Shown here: one piece after another, positions 25,414 through 32,474 of the stretch | How positions within the stretch are numbered: position 1 is the first letter of the stretch | How the letters are laid out: every line of letters starts with the position of its first letter | NCBI RefSeq assembly: GCF_001665235.1 | Contig: NZ_LZSC01000019.1 | Location: forward strand, 1-39,394 | DNA length: 39,394 bases | DNA from: Mycobacterium sp. 1100029.7 | Lineage (GTDB): Bacteria; Actinomycetota; Actinomycetes; Mycobacteriales; Mycobacteriaceae | Direction of reading: 5' to 3' | Made by a program: the position numbers and the translations under genes | The notes under the pieces: generated by a model | Database searches by the model: none | Told to the model about the DNA's origin: nothing | The model's input: the letters and a program-made list of their open reading frames with translations, nothing else

Positions 25414-25426
25414 ATGTTCGACTATA
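25406..25426 (-). promoter_or_regulatory. LexA (SOS) box overlapping a leaderless promoter and start codon
   Basis: TCGAACATATGTTCGA (25406-25421) is a perfect SOS box palindrome. On the minus strand the -10 TATAGT (25426-25421) overlaps its edge, and the DUF222-HNH ATG (25413-25411) is in its centre, 7 nt past the -10. Bound LexA would cover the -10, the transcription start and the start codon at once. Confidence 0.85.
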
Positions 25427-25445
25427 CCAGGCAGGTACGACCGGA

Positions 25446-25730
25446 TTACGCCTCGGAGGCCACCGACGCCTCGGCGTCGGCAGGGGCGGCGGGATGTCCG
25501 GTCATCACGCCCATCAAGCCGTCCTGGTAGGTCAGGCCCGGCGGTTTGCTCCCGGAGTTCGGCGTCGGTTCGGGTTTTGCGGCGGACGTCGGCCATGCCG
25601 ACGGCACCGACAGCGAGCCCAACGATGCCGAGGCGCCCAACTCCGTGCACTCGACGCGAACGCTGGAGAAGTCGCGGAACGATTTCAGCACCGGCCGGCT
25701 CTGACCGCTGTCCGACTCGGCACGCTCCAC
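25446..25730 (-). CDS. Small ORF with PPE-SVP-like motif (possible PPE C-terminal remnant)
   Basis: This 94-residue frame starts at a GTG (25730) with GAGAAGGGA five bases upstream. A -10-like TATCCT (25770-25765) precedes it. The central ELGASASLGSLSVPSAWPT closely resembles the GxxSVPxxW signature of the C-terminal region of PPE-SVP proteins. The rest is Ala/Pro/Ser-rich and ends VASEA. No N-terminal PPE domain is present; the first about 30 residues (MERAESDSGQSRPVLKSF) are polar and unlike PPE. It could be a free-standing SVP-like protein with its own start signals, or a decayed PPE fragment captured behind a promoter. In M. tuberculosis the neighbourhood upstream of hisS holds a haloalkane dehalogenase gene instead. 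Function unknown. Confidence 0.5.
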   Translation of the reverse strand: MERAESDSGQSRPVLKSFRDFSSVRVECTELGASASLGSLSVPSAWPTSAAKPEPTPNSGSKPPGLTYQDGLMGVMTGHPAAPADAEASVASEA

Positions 25731-25817
25731 GGCTGTCCCTTCTCCGGCGGGGATCCTGGGACAAAGGATACGGTGCGGGTGGCCGTCGATCAGCGGTTTG
25801 GCCGAATTACCGGTCGG

Positions 25818-27089
25818 CTACTGCGCCAGGCGTGAAAGCACTTCGGCGACAACAGAATCCGTCGCCACCGAGACTTGATCCCCGGTCGCGAGGTCCTTGA
25901 CGCCGATGGTCCCGGCCTCGAGATCGCGATCACCGGCGACCAACGCGAAGCGAGCACCGGAGCGGTCCGCGGCGCGCATCGCGCCCTTGAGCCCCCGGTC
26001 GCCGTAGGCCATGTCGACCCGGGCCCCGCCGGCACGCAACTGCCCGGCCAGCACTGCCAGCCGCAGCTTGGCCTGCTCGCTCAGCGGCACGCCGAAGACC
26101 TCGCAGCGCGCCGACGACCCCACGCTCTTGCCCTCGGCCCGCAACGCCAGCAGCGTGCGGTCCACGCCGAGCCCGAATCCGATACCGGACAGATCCTGCC
26201 CGCCGAGCTGGCGCATCAGACCGTCGTAGCGGCCGCCGCCCCCGATGCCCGACTGCGCACCCAGGCCGTCATGCACGAACTCGAAGGTGGTCTTGGTGTA
26301 GTAGTCCAGGCCCCGCACCATCCGCGGGTTGATGACATAGGGCACCCCCAACGCATCCAGATGCGCCAGCACCGTGTCGAAGTGCTGCTTGGCAACGTCG
26401 GAGAGATGGTCGAGCAACACCGGCGCGTCGGCCGTCAGGGCCTTGACCTCGGGCCGTTTGTCGTCCAGCACCCGCAGCGGGTTGATCTCGGCACGCCGTC
26501 GGGTGTCCTCGTCGAGATCGAGCCCGCGCAAAAACTCCTGCAACAGCTCCCGATATTGCGGTCGGCAGCTGTCGTCACCGAGCGAGGTGATCTCCAGCCG
26601 GAACCCGTCCAGGCCGAGCGACCGGAACCCCGCGTCGGCGATGGCGATCACTTCGGCGTCCAACGCCGGGTCGTCGACGCCGATCGCCTCGACACCGACC
26701 TGCTGCAGCTGTCGGTAGCGGCCGGCCTGGGGCCGTTCGTAGCGGAAAAACGGTCCGGCGTAACACAGTTTGACCGGCAGCGCGCCGCGGTCCAGGTTGT
26801 GCTCGATCACCGCGCGCACCACCCCGGCGGTGCCCTCCGGGCGCAGCGTCACGGAGCGGTCACCGCGGTCGGCGAACGTGTACATCTCCTTGGACACCAC
26901 GTCGGTGGATTCGCCGACGCCGCGCGCGAACAGGCCGGTGTCTTCGAATATCGGTAGTTCGATGTCGCCGTAACCGGCCCGGCGGGCCGCGGTGAGCAGA
27001 CCGGCGCGCACCGCGACAAACTGCGCGGAGTCCGGTGGAAAGTAGTCGGGCACACCCTTGGGCGCGGCGAACGATGACAACTCCGTCAT
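25818..27089 (-). CDS. hisS: Histidyl-tRNA synthetase
   Basis: The protein has 423 residues from the ATG at 27089 ([20 protein letters not shown]). Class II synthetase features are [17 protein letters not shown], motif 2 [21 protein letters not shown], the HisRS-specific [11 protein letters not shown] and [15 protein letters not shown], and motif 3 [17 protein letters not shown]-terminal anticodon-binding domain (about 330-423) follows. It charges tRNA-His. The ATG overlaps the stop of the glyoxalase II gene (ATGA at 27086-27089), so translation is coupled. Codons in the frame upstream (to 27809) are only the shadow of glyoxalase II. Length is normal. Confidence 0.98.
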   Translation of the reverse strand: MTELSSFAAPKGVPDYFPPDSAQFVAVRAGLLTAARRAGYGDIELPIFEDTGLFARGVGESTDVVSKEMYTFADRGDRSVTLRPEGTAGVVRAVIEHNLDRGALPVKLCYAGPFFRYERPQAGRYRQLQQVGVEAIGVDDPALDAEVIAIADAGFRSLGLDGFRLEITSLGDDSCRPQYRELLQEFLRGLDLDEDTRRRAEINPLRVLDDKRPEVKALTADAPVLLDHLSDVAKQHFDTVLAHLDALGVPYVINPRMVRGLDYYTKTTFEFVHDGLGAQSGIGGGGRYDGLMRQLGGQDLSGIGFGLGVDRTLLALRAEGKSVGSSARCEVFGVPLSEQAKLRLAVLAGQLRAGGARVDMAYGDRGLKGAMRAADRSGARFALVAGDRDLEAGTIGVKDLATGDQVSVATDSVVAEVLSRLAQ

Positions 27090-27769
27090 CCGGTGAGGCC
27101 TTCGAGGAACGGGTTGAAGCGCCGCTCGGCGCCGATCGTGGTGGAGTTGCCGTGGCCGGGCAGCACGACGGTGTTGTCGTCGAGCACCAGCAGCTTCTCG
27201 ACGATCGAGGTCAGCAGGTCGCGTCCGCTGCCGCCGAACAGGTCGGTGCGTCCTACCGCCCGCTCGAACAGCGTGTCGCCGGTGAACACCACATCGGCGT
27301 CGGCCTTGCTGGCCTGGGCGACGCGGAAGACCACCGACCCGCGGGTGTGGCCGGGGGTGTGGTCCACGTTGACGCTGACATTGCCCAGGTCGATCTTGTC
27401 GCCGTCGCGATCGAGCTCGACCACCTGTTTGGGCTCGCGGAAGAACGCCCCCGCCATCAGCTGGGCCACCCGCGGTCCCAGACCGTGAATCGGGTCCTTG
27501 AGCATGAAACGGTCCTCGGGGTGAATGTAGGTGGGGCAGCCGTAGGTGTCGGACACCTTCTGCGCGGACCACATGTGGTCGATGTGTCCATGCGTGAGCA
27601 ACACCGCGGCCGGCGTCAACCGATTCTCGTCGAGGATGCGCCGCAGCTGACCCATCGCACGCTGCCCCGGATCGACGATCACGGCGTCGGTTCCGGGTCG
27701 CTCGGCCAGCACATAGCAGTTGCAGGCCAACATGCCGGCGGGAAATCCGGTGATCAACACGCTGCCCAT
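27086..27769 (-). CDS. Metallo-beta-lactamase fold hydrolase, glyoxalase II-like (Rv2581c-like)
   Basis: The protein has 227 residues from an ATG at 27769 ([21 protein letters not shown]); GTG 27760 and the ORF start at 27793 are alternatives, none with a clear ribosome binding site. The metal motif HGHIDHMW (TxHxHxDH) is followed by [19 protein letters not shown] and a final [14 protein letters not shown], giving all the ligands of the two-metal centre. Such enzymes hydrolyse glutathione- or other thiol-esters; in mycobacteria the thiol partner would be mycothiol or another compound, which is inference. It is the first gene of a two-gene operon with hisS and is divergent from ppiB. Confidence 0.92.
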   Translation of the reverse strand: MGSVLITGFPAGMLACNCYVLAERPGTDAVIVDPGQRAMGQLRRILDENRLTPAAVLLTHGHIDHMWSAQKVSDTYGCPTYIHPEDRFMLKDPIHGLGPRVAQLMAGAFFREPKQVVELDRDGDKIDLGNVSVNVDHTPGHTRGSVVFRVAQASKADADVVFTGDTLFERAVGRTDLFGGSGRDLLTSIVEKLLVLDDNTVVLPGHGNSTTIGAERRFNPFLEGLTG

Positions 27770-27864
27770 TTTCCCATGGGGGCCGCTTGACACTGCACGC
27801 CGCGCTCACATTAGCCTGAGCTGGCTACCCCGCCCCCGCTTACAGCCATGGAGGCATACCGGCC

Positions 27865-28761
27865 GTGCCGACCAACGAACAGCGACGTGCAAACGCCAAA
27901 CGCAAACTAGAACGGCAGCTGGAGCGCCGCGCGAAGCAGGCCCGGCAGCGGCGCCTGCTGCTGATCGTCGGCGGTGCCGTTGCGGCCATCGCGGTGGTGG
28001 CCGCGGTGGTGATCACCGTGATCAACACCAACAACAAGCACAAGGACAACACCGCAGCGCCCACCACCAGCGGCGCGCCGTCGTCGAGCTCGACCGCGCC
28101 GACCGGACAGGTCCCGCCGGCTCCGCCGTTGCCGGCGTTCAAGCCCTCGGGCAGCGTCGGCGCCAACTGCCAGTACCCCGCGACCCCACAGGAGCCGGCC
28201 GCCAAGCCGGTCAAGCCGCCGCGCACCGGCAAGGTGCCGACCGAGCCTGCGCAGGTGAGCGCGAGCATGTCGACCAGCCAGGGCAACCTCGGCCTGATGC
28301 TGGCGAACAACGAATCACCTTGCACCGTCAACAGTTTCGCAAGCCTGATCGGGCAGAAATATTTCGACAACACCAAGTGCCACCGGCTGACCACCTCCGA
28401 GACGTTGGGCGTGCTGCAGTGCGGTGACCCCAAGGGCGACGGCACCGGCGGCCCGGGCTACAAGTTCGACAACGAGTATCCGACCGACCAGTACGCGCCC
28501 AACGACCCCAAGGCGCAGCAGCCGGTCACCTATCCGCGGGGCACCCTGGCGATGGCCAACGCCGGTCCGGGCACCAACGGCAGTCAGTTCTTCATGGTCT
28601 ACAAGGACTCGCAGCTGCCGCCGCAGTACACCGTCTTCGGCACGATCCAGCCCGACGGGCTGGCGGTGCTGGACAAGATCGCCAAGGCCGGTGTCACCGG
28701 CGGCGGCGACGACGGCGCGCCCGTCAGCGAAGTGACCGTCAAGTCGATACTCCTCGACTAA
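27865..28761 (+). CDS. ppiB: Membrane-anchored cyclophilin-type peptidyl-prolyl isomerase PpiB (Rv2582-like)
   Basis: The protein has 298 residues from a GTG at 27865, with GGAGG ten bases upstream. A basic cytosolic N-terminus (NAKRKLERQLERRAKQARQR) precedes one membrane segment (about 31-52). A Thr/Ser/Pro linker and an extracytoplasmic cyclophilin domain (about 130-298) follow. Relative to human CypA, the active-site Arg55 (KCHRL), Gln63 (VLQCGD), Asn102 (AMANAGPGTNGSQFF), Gln111 and Phe113 are kept, while the Phe60 position is not. Four Cys (ANCQYP, SPCTVNSF, KCHRL, LQCGDP) could form two disulfides in the cell envelope. It would catalyse proline isomerisation in exported proteins. Two kinases with homologous ectodomains follow on the same strand. 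Confidence 0.93.
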   Translation: MPTNEQRRANAKRKLERQLERRAKQARQRRLLLIVGGAVAAIAVVAAVVITVINTNNKHKDNTAAPTTSGAPSSSSTAPTGQVPPAPPLPAFKPSGSVGANCQYPATPQEPAAKPVKPPRTGKVPTEPAQVSASMSTSQGNLGLMLANNESPCTVNSFASLIGQKYFDNTKCHRLTTSETLGVLQCGDPKGDGTGGPGYKFDNEYPTDQYAPNDPKAQQPVTYPRGTLAMANAGPGTNGSQFFMVYKDSQLPPQYTVFGTIQPDGLAVLDKIAKAGVTGGGDDGAPVSEVTVKSILLD

Positions 28762-28777
28762 ACCTAGGGTGGCGCAA

Positions 28778-28797
28778 CACGAATCGCCGGATTCGTG
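28778..28797. terminator. Hairpin between ppiB and the first kinase gene
   Basis: CACGAATC and GATTCGTG form a perfect 8-bp stem with a GCCG loop, 17 bp after the ppiB stop. There is no T-run, so a classical intrinsic terminator is not shown. Mycobacterial terminators often lack the tail, and the hairpin could also be a protein-binding palindrome upstream of the kinase promoter. Confidence 0.4.
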
Positions 28798-28827
28798 AGA
28801 ACTCGGCGCCCCGGCTGGCCGACACCT

Positions 28828-28840
28828 TAAGGTCAGTGCG
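28828..28840 (+). promoter_or_regulatory. Leaderless-type -10 element of kinase 1
   Basis: TAAGGT (28828-28833) is followed by exactly 6 nt and then the GTG start at 28840. There is no ribosome binding site before the GTG, and no recognisable -35 was found. The second kinase gene has the same arrangement. Confidence 0.6.
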
Positions 28841-30639
28841 TGGGGACGGAGTCATTCGGACAATACGAGCTGCGTGAGCTGCTGGGCCGCGGCGGCATGG
28901 GGCAGGTCTATCGCGCCTACGACACCAGTACCGATCGCGTCGTCGCGTTGAAGGTGCTGCCCGCGCATCTGGCGGAGGACAGCGAGTTCCAGCAGCGGTT
29001 CCGCCGCGAGGCACGCATCGCCGCCAGCCTGAGCGACCCGCACATGGTGCCGATCCACAGCTACGGCGAGATCGACGGCCGGCTCTACGTCGACATGCGG
29101 CTGATCGAGGGCCGCGACCTGTTGGCCTATATCCGCGAACGGGGCGGCCGGCTGGACCCGCACCGCGCCGTCGCGGTGATCGAACAGGTTGCGGCAGCAC
29201 TGGATACGGCCCACGAAGTCGGACTGATCCACCGCGACGTCAAGCCGTCCAACATCCTGGTGACCAACCGCGACTTCGTCTACCTGATCGACTTCGGCCT
29301 GGCCCGCACCGCCGCCGACACCGCGCTCACCCAAAGCGGCCACACCATGGGCACGATGGCCTACATGGCGCCCGAGCGCTTCCGCGGCATGACCGATCAC
29401 CGCGCCGACGTCTACGCACTGGCCTGCGTGCTCTACGAATGCCTGACCGGACACCTGCCCTACCCCGGCGATACCTTCGAAGAACAGCTCAACGCGCACC
29501 TGAACACCCCGCCGCCGCGGGCCTCGTTCACCGCGCCCGGCGTACCGCCGGCCCTGGACGACGTCGTCGCCCGGGGCATGGCCAAAGACATCAACCACCG
29601 CTACCAGACCGCGAGCGAATTCGCCGAGGCCGCCAAAGCCGCTCTGGCAGGCCAACACAACGCCCCGGCACCCAGCATGGCGCATCCGCCGACGGCCGCC
29701 ACCCCACCGCCACCGCCGGCACCGCAACCCGCCCCGTCGGCCTATGCTGCGCAGCAACCCGCTCCGCAGCGTTCCCACAACCGCCGCCTGATCATCGGGA
29801 TCGTCGCCGCGTCGGTCTTCACCCTCGTCATGGTGACCGTCTTGGTGATTGCTCTGGTGACCAACAGCGACTCCCCCGCGAGCAATACCGCCTCCAGCAC
29901 CCCAGCGCACCCGCGAAATCCCAAGCAAGGGCCGATTATGGGCGGCCCGGGTGCGGCGACGACGACGGCCTCCCCGAACGGCGCGGCAGCGCCGCCGTTG
30001 CCGGCCTTCGCGCCGCCGCCCGACCTGGGCGCGAACTGCCAGTACCCGGCGGTGCCCGCCGACTCGCCGGACTCGTCCCCCAAGCCGGTCAACCCGCCCC
30101 CATCCGGTCGGGTGTCCACCGATCCGCCGATCATCCGGGCGACCATGTCCACCAATGTCGGCGACATCGGGCTGCAGCTGGACAACGCCAAAGCACCCTG
30201 CACGGTGAACAGCTTCACCAGCCTTGTGCGGCAACAATTCTTCAACGGCACTTCGTGCCCGCGGATGACGAAGACGGTCGATTCGGGGGCCCTGTTGTGC
30301 GGCGGCCCGGACCAGGACGGCGCGGGCGGGCCCGGTTATGAGTTCGCCGACGAGTACCCCACCAACCAATACCCGCCCGGTGATCCGGGGCTACGCGCAA
30401 CGGTGGTGTACCCGCGCGGGACAGTGGTGATGGCCAGCTCGGATCCGAACACCAACGGCAGCCAATTCATCATGTTCTTCCGGGACACCGAGACTCCGCC
30501 GGTGAACACCGTGCTCGGCACCGTCGACGAGCCCGGTCTGGCGGTCCTGGACAAGATCGGCGCGACGGGGGTGGCCGGCAACCGGGAAAGCGGACTTCCG
30601 ACGGCTCCGGTGACCGTCGCGTCGATACGGCTTGGCTGA
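28840..30639 (+). CDS. Receptor Ser/Thr protein kinase with extracytoplasmic cyclophilin domain, copy 1
   Basis: This 599-residue protein starts at GTG 28840. The kinase domain (about 9-275) has P-loop LGRGGMGQVY, Lys38, HRDVKPSN (Asp133), DFGLA (Asp151) and an activation segment ending GTMAYMAPERF, like the PknD/PknE/PknF group. A Pro/Ala linker leads to one membrane segment (about 316-341). Then comes a Thr/Pro stalk and a cyclophilin domain (about 430-599) homologous to PpiB, including the linker before it (LPAFAPPPDLGANCQYP). The ectodomain keeps Arg55 (CPRM) and Gln111 of the isomerase site, but has Leu at the Gln63 position (ALLCGG), Ser-Ser where CypA has Asn102-Ala103 (MASSDP) and Ile for Phe113 (SQFIM). 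Four Cys match those of PpiB. It is likely a sensor kinase that binds a proline-containing ligand in the envelope; that role is inferred. Confidence 0.93.
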   Translation: MGTESFGQYELRELLGRGGMGQVYRAYDTSTDRVVALKVLPAHLAEDSEFQQRFRREARIAASLSDPHMVPIHSYGEIDGRLYVDMRLIEGRDLLAYIRERGGRLDPHRAVAVIEQVAAALDTAHEVGLIHRDVKPSNILVTNRDFVYLIDFGLARTAADTALTQSGHTMGTMAYMAPERFRGMTDHRADVYALACVLYECLTGHLPYPGDTFEEQLNAHLNTPPPRASFTAPGVPPALDDVVARGMAKDINHRYQTASEFAEAAKAALAGQHNAPAPSMAHPPTAATPPPPPAPQPAPSAYAAQQPAPQRSHNRRLIIGIVAASVFTLVMVTVLVIALVTNSDSPASNTASSTPAHPRNPKQGPIMGGPGAATTTASPNGAAAPPLPAFAPPPDLGANCQYPAVPADSPDSSPKPVNPPPSGRVSTDPPIIRATMSTNVGDIGLQLDNAKAPCTVNSFTSLVRQQFFNGTSCPRMTKTVDSGALLCGGPDQDGAGGPGYEFADEYPTNQYPPGDPGLRATVVYPRGTVVMASSDPNTNGSQFIMFFRDTETPPVNTVLGTVDEPGLAVLDKIGATGVAGNRESGLPTAPVTVASIRLG

Positions 30640-30687
30640 CGCGAACCCCGCCAAACCCGTAGTACCGACGTAGCGGGCCGAACAGCT

Positions 30688-30700
30688 TATGGTCGTTGGG
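30688..30700 (+). promoter_or_regulatory. Leaderless-type -10 element of kinase 2
   Basis: TATGGT (30688-30693) is followed by exactly 6 nt and the GTG at 30700, as for kinase 1. No ribosome binding site is present, so each kinase probably has its own leaderless transcript despite only 60 bp between the genes. Confidence 0.6.
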
Positions 30701-32448
30701 TGTCGACGGACGTTTTCGGACATTACGAACTACAGGGCCTGCTGGGACGCGGCGGCATGGGACAGGTGTATCGCGCCCATGACACCGTCACCGACCGGGT
30801 AGTTGCCCTCAAGGTGCTGCCCGCGCATCTGGCGGAGGACGCCGAATTCCAGCAGCGGTTCCGTCGCGAGGCGCGTATCGCCGCCAGCCTGAGCGACCCG
30901 CACATGGTGCCGATCCACAGCTACGGCGAGATCGACGGCCGGCTCTACGTCGACATGCGGCTGATCGAGGGCCGCGACCTGTTGGCCTACATCGCCGAGA
31001 ACGGCGGGCACCTGAGCCCTGAGCGCGCCGTCGCGGTCGTCGAACAGGTTGCGGCAGCACTGGATACGGCCCACGAAGTCGGACTGATCCACCGCGATAT
31101 CAAGCCGTCCAACATCTTGGTGACCAACCGCGACTTCGTCTACCTGATCGACTTCGGCCTGGCCCGCACCGCCGCCGACACCGTGCTGACGCACACCGGG
31201 CACACGATGGGCACGATGGCCTACATGGCGCCCGAGCGCTTCCGCGGTATGACCGATCACCGCGCCGATGTCTACGCGCTGGCCTGCGTGCTCTACGAAT
31301 GCCTGACCGGACACCTGCCCTACCCCGGCGACAGCCTGGAGCAACAGGTCAACGGGCACCTGAACACCCCGCCGCCGCGCCCCTCCGCGGAGTCCGCCGA
31401 AGTGTCGGCGGCGCTGGACGCGGTGGTCGCCCGTGGCATGGCCAAAGACGTCGAACAGCGCTACCAAACGGCCATCGAGCTGGCGCAGGCCGCCCGGGCG
31501 GCGCTGAGCAGCCCCGGTGACACCGCCGCGTGGAGCATGCCGGCCCCCTCGGCGCCGGTACCCGCCGCGGCGGCGCCGGTAGTTGAGCAGGCCCCGCAGC
31601 AACCTCAGCCGGCGAATTCCCGGCGGTTGATCGTCGGCATCGTCGGCGGCTCGCTGGTGGCGCTGGCCGCGGTCACGGCCCTGGTGATCGTTCTGGTCAC
31701 CCACAGCAGCGGCGGCAATGAATCCGCAACGGCCGCAAGCAGTTCGGCGGTACGCGTCCCGATCCGCACCAAGGTGCCCAGGCCCGGAGCCGCGCCGGAC
31801 AACGCCGTTGCGGCACTGCCGGAATTCGCCCCGCCGCCCGACCTGGGAGCCAACTGCCAGTATCCGGCCTCACAAGATCCCTCCACCAAGCCGGTCAACC
31901 CGCCCGCGTCCGGCCGGGTGTCCACCGATCCGCCGGTGATCAGGGCGACCATCACCACCAACGTCGGCAACATCGGCCTCGAGCTGGACAACGCCAAGGC
32001 TCCGTGCACGGTCAACAGCTTTCTGAACCTGATCAAGCAGCAGTTCTTCAACGGGACGCAGTGCGGCCAGCTGTTCGTCCAGAACGATTTCGGCCTGCTG
32101 CAGTGCGGCGGCCCGGACAGCGACGGCGCGGGCGGCCCCGGTTACGAGTTCGCGGCCGAATATCCGGTCAACCAATACAGTTCGAACGACTCGGCGCTCA
32201 AACAATCCGTGCAGTATCCGCGCGGAACGTTGAGCATGGCACCATTCTCCGGGCCGAACCCGAACGGCAGCCAGTTCAACATGTACTACAAGGACAGCGT
32301 CAACGACCCGACGCAGACCATCTTCGGCACGGTCGACGAGGCGGGCCTGGCCACGATCGACAAAATAGTCAAGGCCGGTGTCCAGGGCAACGGCGACAGC
32401 GGCATGCCGGCCAGCCCCGTCACCATCACCTCGGTACAGCTCGGCTAG
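30700..32448 (+). CDS. Receptor Ser/Thr protein kinase with extracytoplasmic cyclophilin domain, copy 2
   Basis: This 582-residue paralogue of the preceding gene starts at GTG 30700. The kinase domain is nearly identical to copy 1 (Lys38, HRDIKPSN with Asp133, DFGLA with Asp151, HTMGTMAYMAPERF). The juxtamembrane linker is different. One membrane segment lies at about 310-335 and the cyclophilin domain at about 415-582. Here Arg55 of CypA is replaced by Gln (QCGQL), Asn102 by Pro (MAPFSGP) and Phe113 by Asn (SQFNM), while Gln63 (LLQCGG) and Gln111 remain. This suggests binding without efficient isomerase catalysis. The four ectodomain Cys are retained. It converges on relA with 26 bp between stop codons. 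Ligand and substrates are unknown; autophosphorylation on the activation-loop Thr would be expected for the family. Confidence 0.93.
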   Translation: MSTDVFGHYELQGLLGRGGMGQVYRAHDTVTDRVVALKVLPAHLAEDAEFQQRFRREARIAASLSDPHMVPIHSYGEIDGRLYVDMRLIEGRDLLAYIAENGGHLSPERAVAVVEQVAAALDTAHEVGLIHRDIKPSNILVTNRDFVYLIDFGLARTAADTVLTHTGHTMGTMAYMAPERFRGMTDHRADVYALACVLYECLTGHLPYPGDSLEQQVNGHLNTPPPRPSAESAEVSAALDAVVARGMAKDVEQRYQTAIELAQAARAALSSPGDTAAWSMPAPSAPVPAAAAPVVEQAPQQPQPANSRRLIVGIVGGSLVALAAVTALVIVLVTHSSGGNESATAASSSAVRVPIRTKVPRPGAAPDNAVAALPEFAPPPDLGANCQYPASQDPSTKPVNPPASGRVSTDPPVIRATITTNVGNIGLELDNAKAPCTVNSFLNLIKQQFFNGTQCGQLFVQNDFGLLQCGGPDSDGAGGPGYEFAAEYPVNQYSSNDSALKQSVQYPRGTLSMAPFSGPNPNGSQFNMYYKDSVNDPTQTIFGTVDEAGLATIDKIVKAGVQGNGDSGMPASPVTITSVQLG

Positions 32449-32474
32449 ATCCGGTCCTCACGGCTCAGGCGGCC

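Noticed and set aside
23932..25764. A longer 610-codon start for the DUF222-HNH gene
   Set aside because: It would read through the SOS box and promoter; the added residues do not resemble the family.
25818..27809. A 663-codon frame extending hisS upstream
   Set aside because: The first part is a shadow of the glyoxalase II gene; HisRS begins at [12 protein letters not shown] (27089).
32449..32474. A terminator hairpin between kinase 2 and relA
   Set aside because: GCGGC repeats here are direct, not inverted, and no stem of useful length forms.
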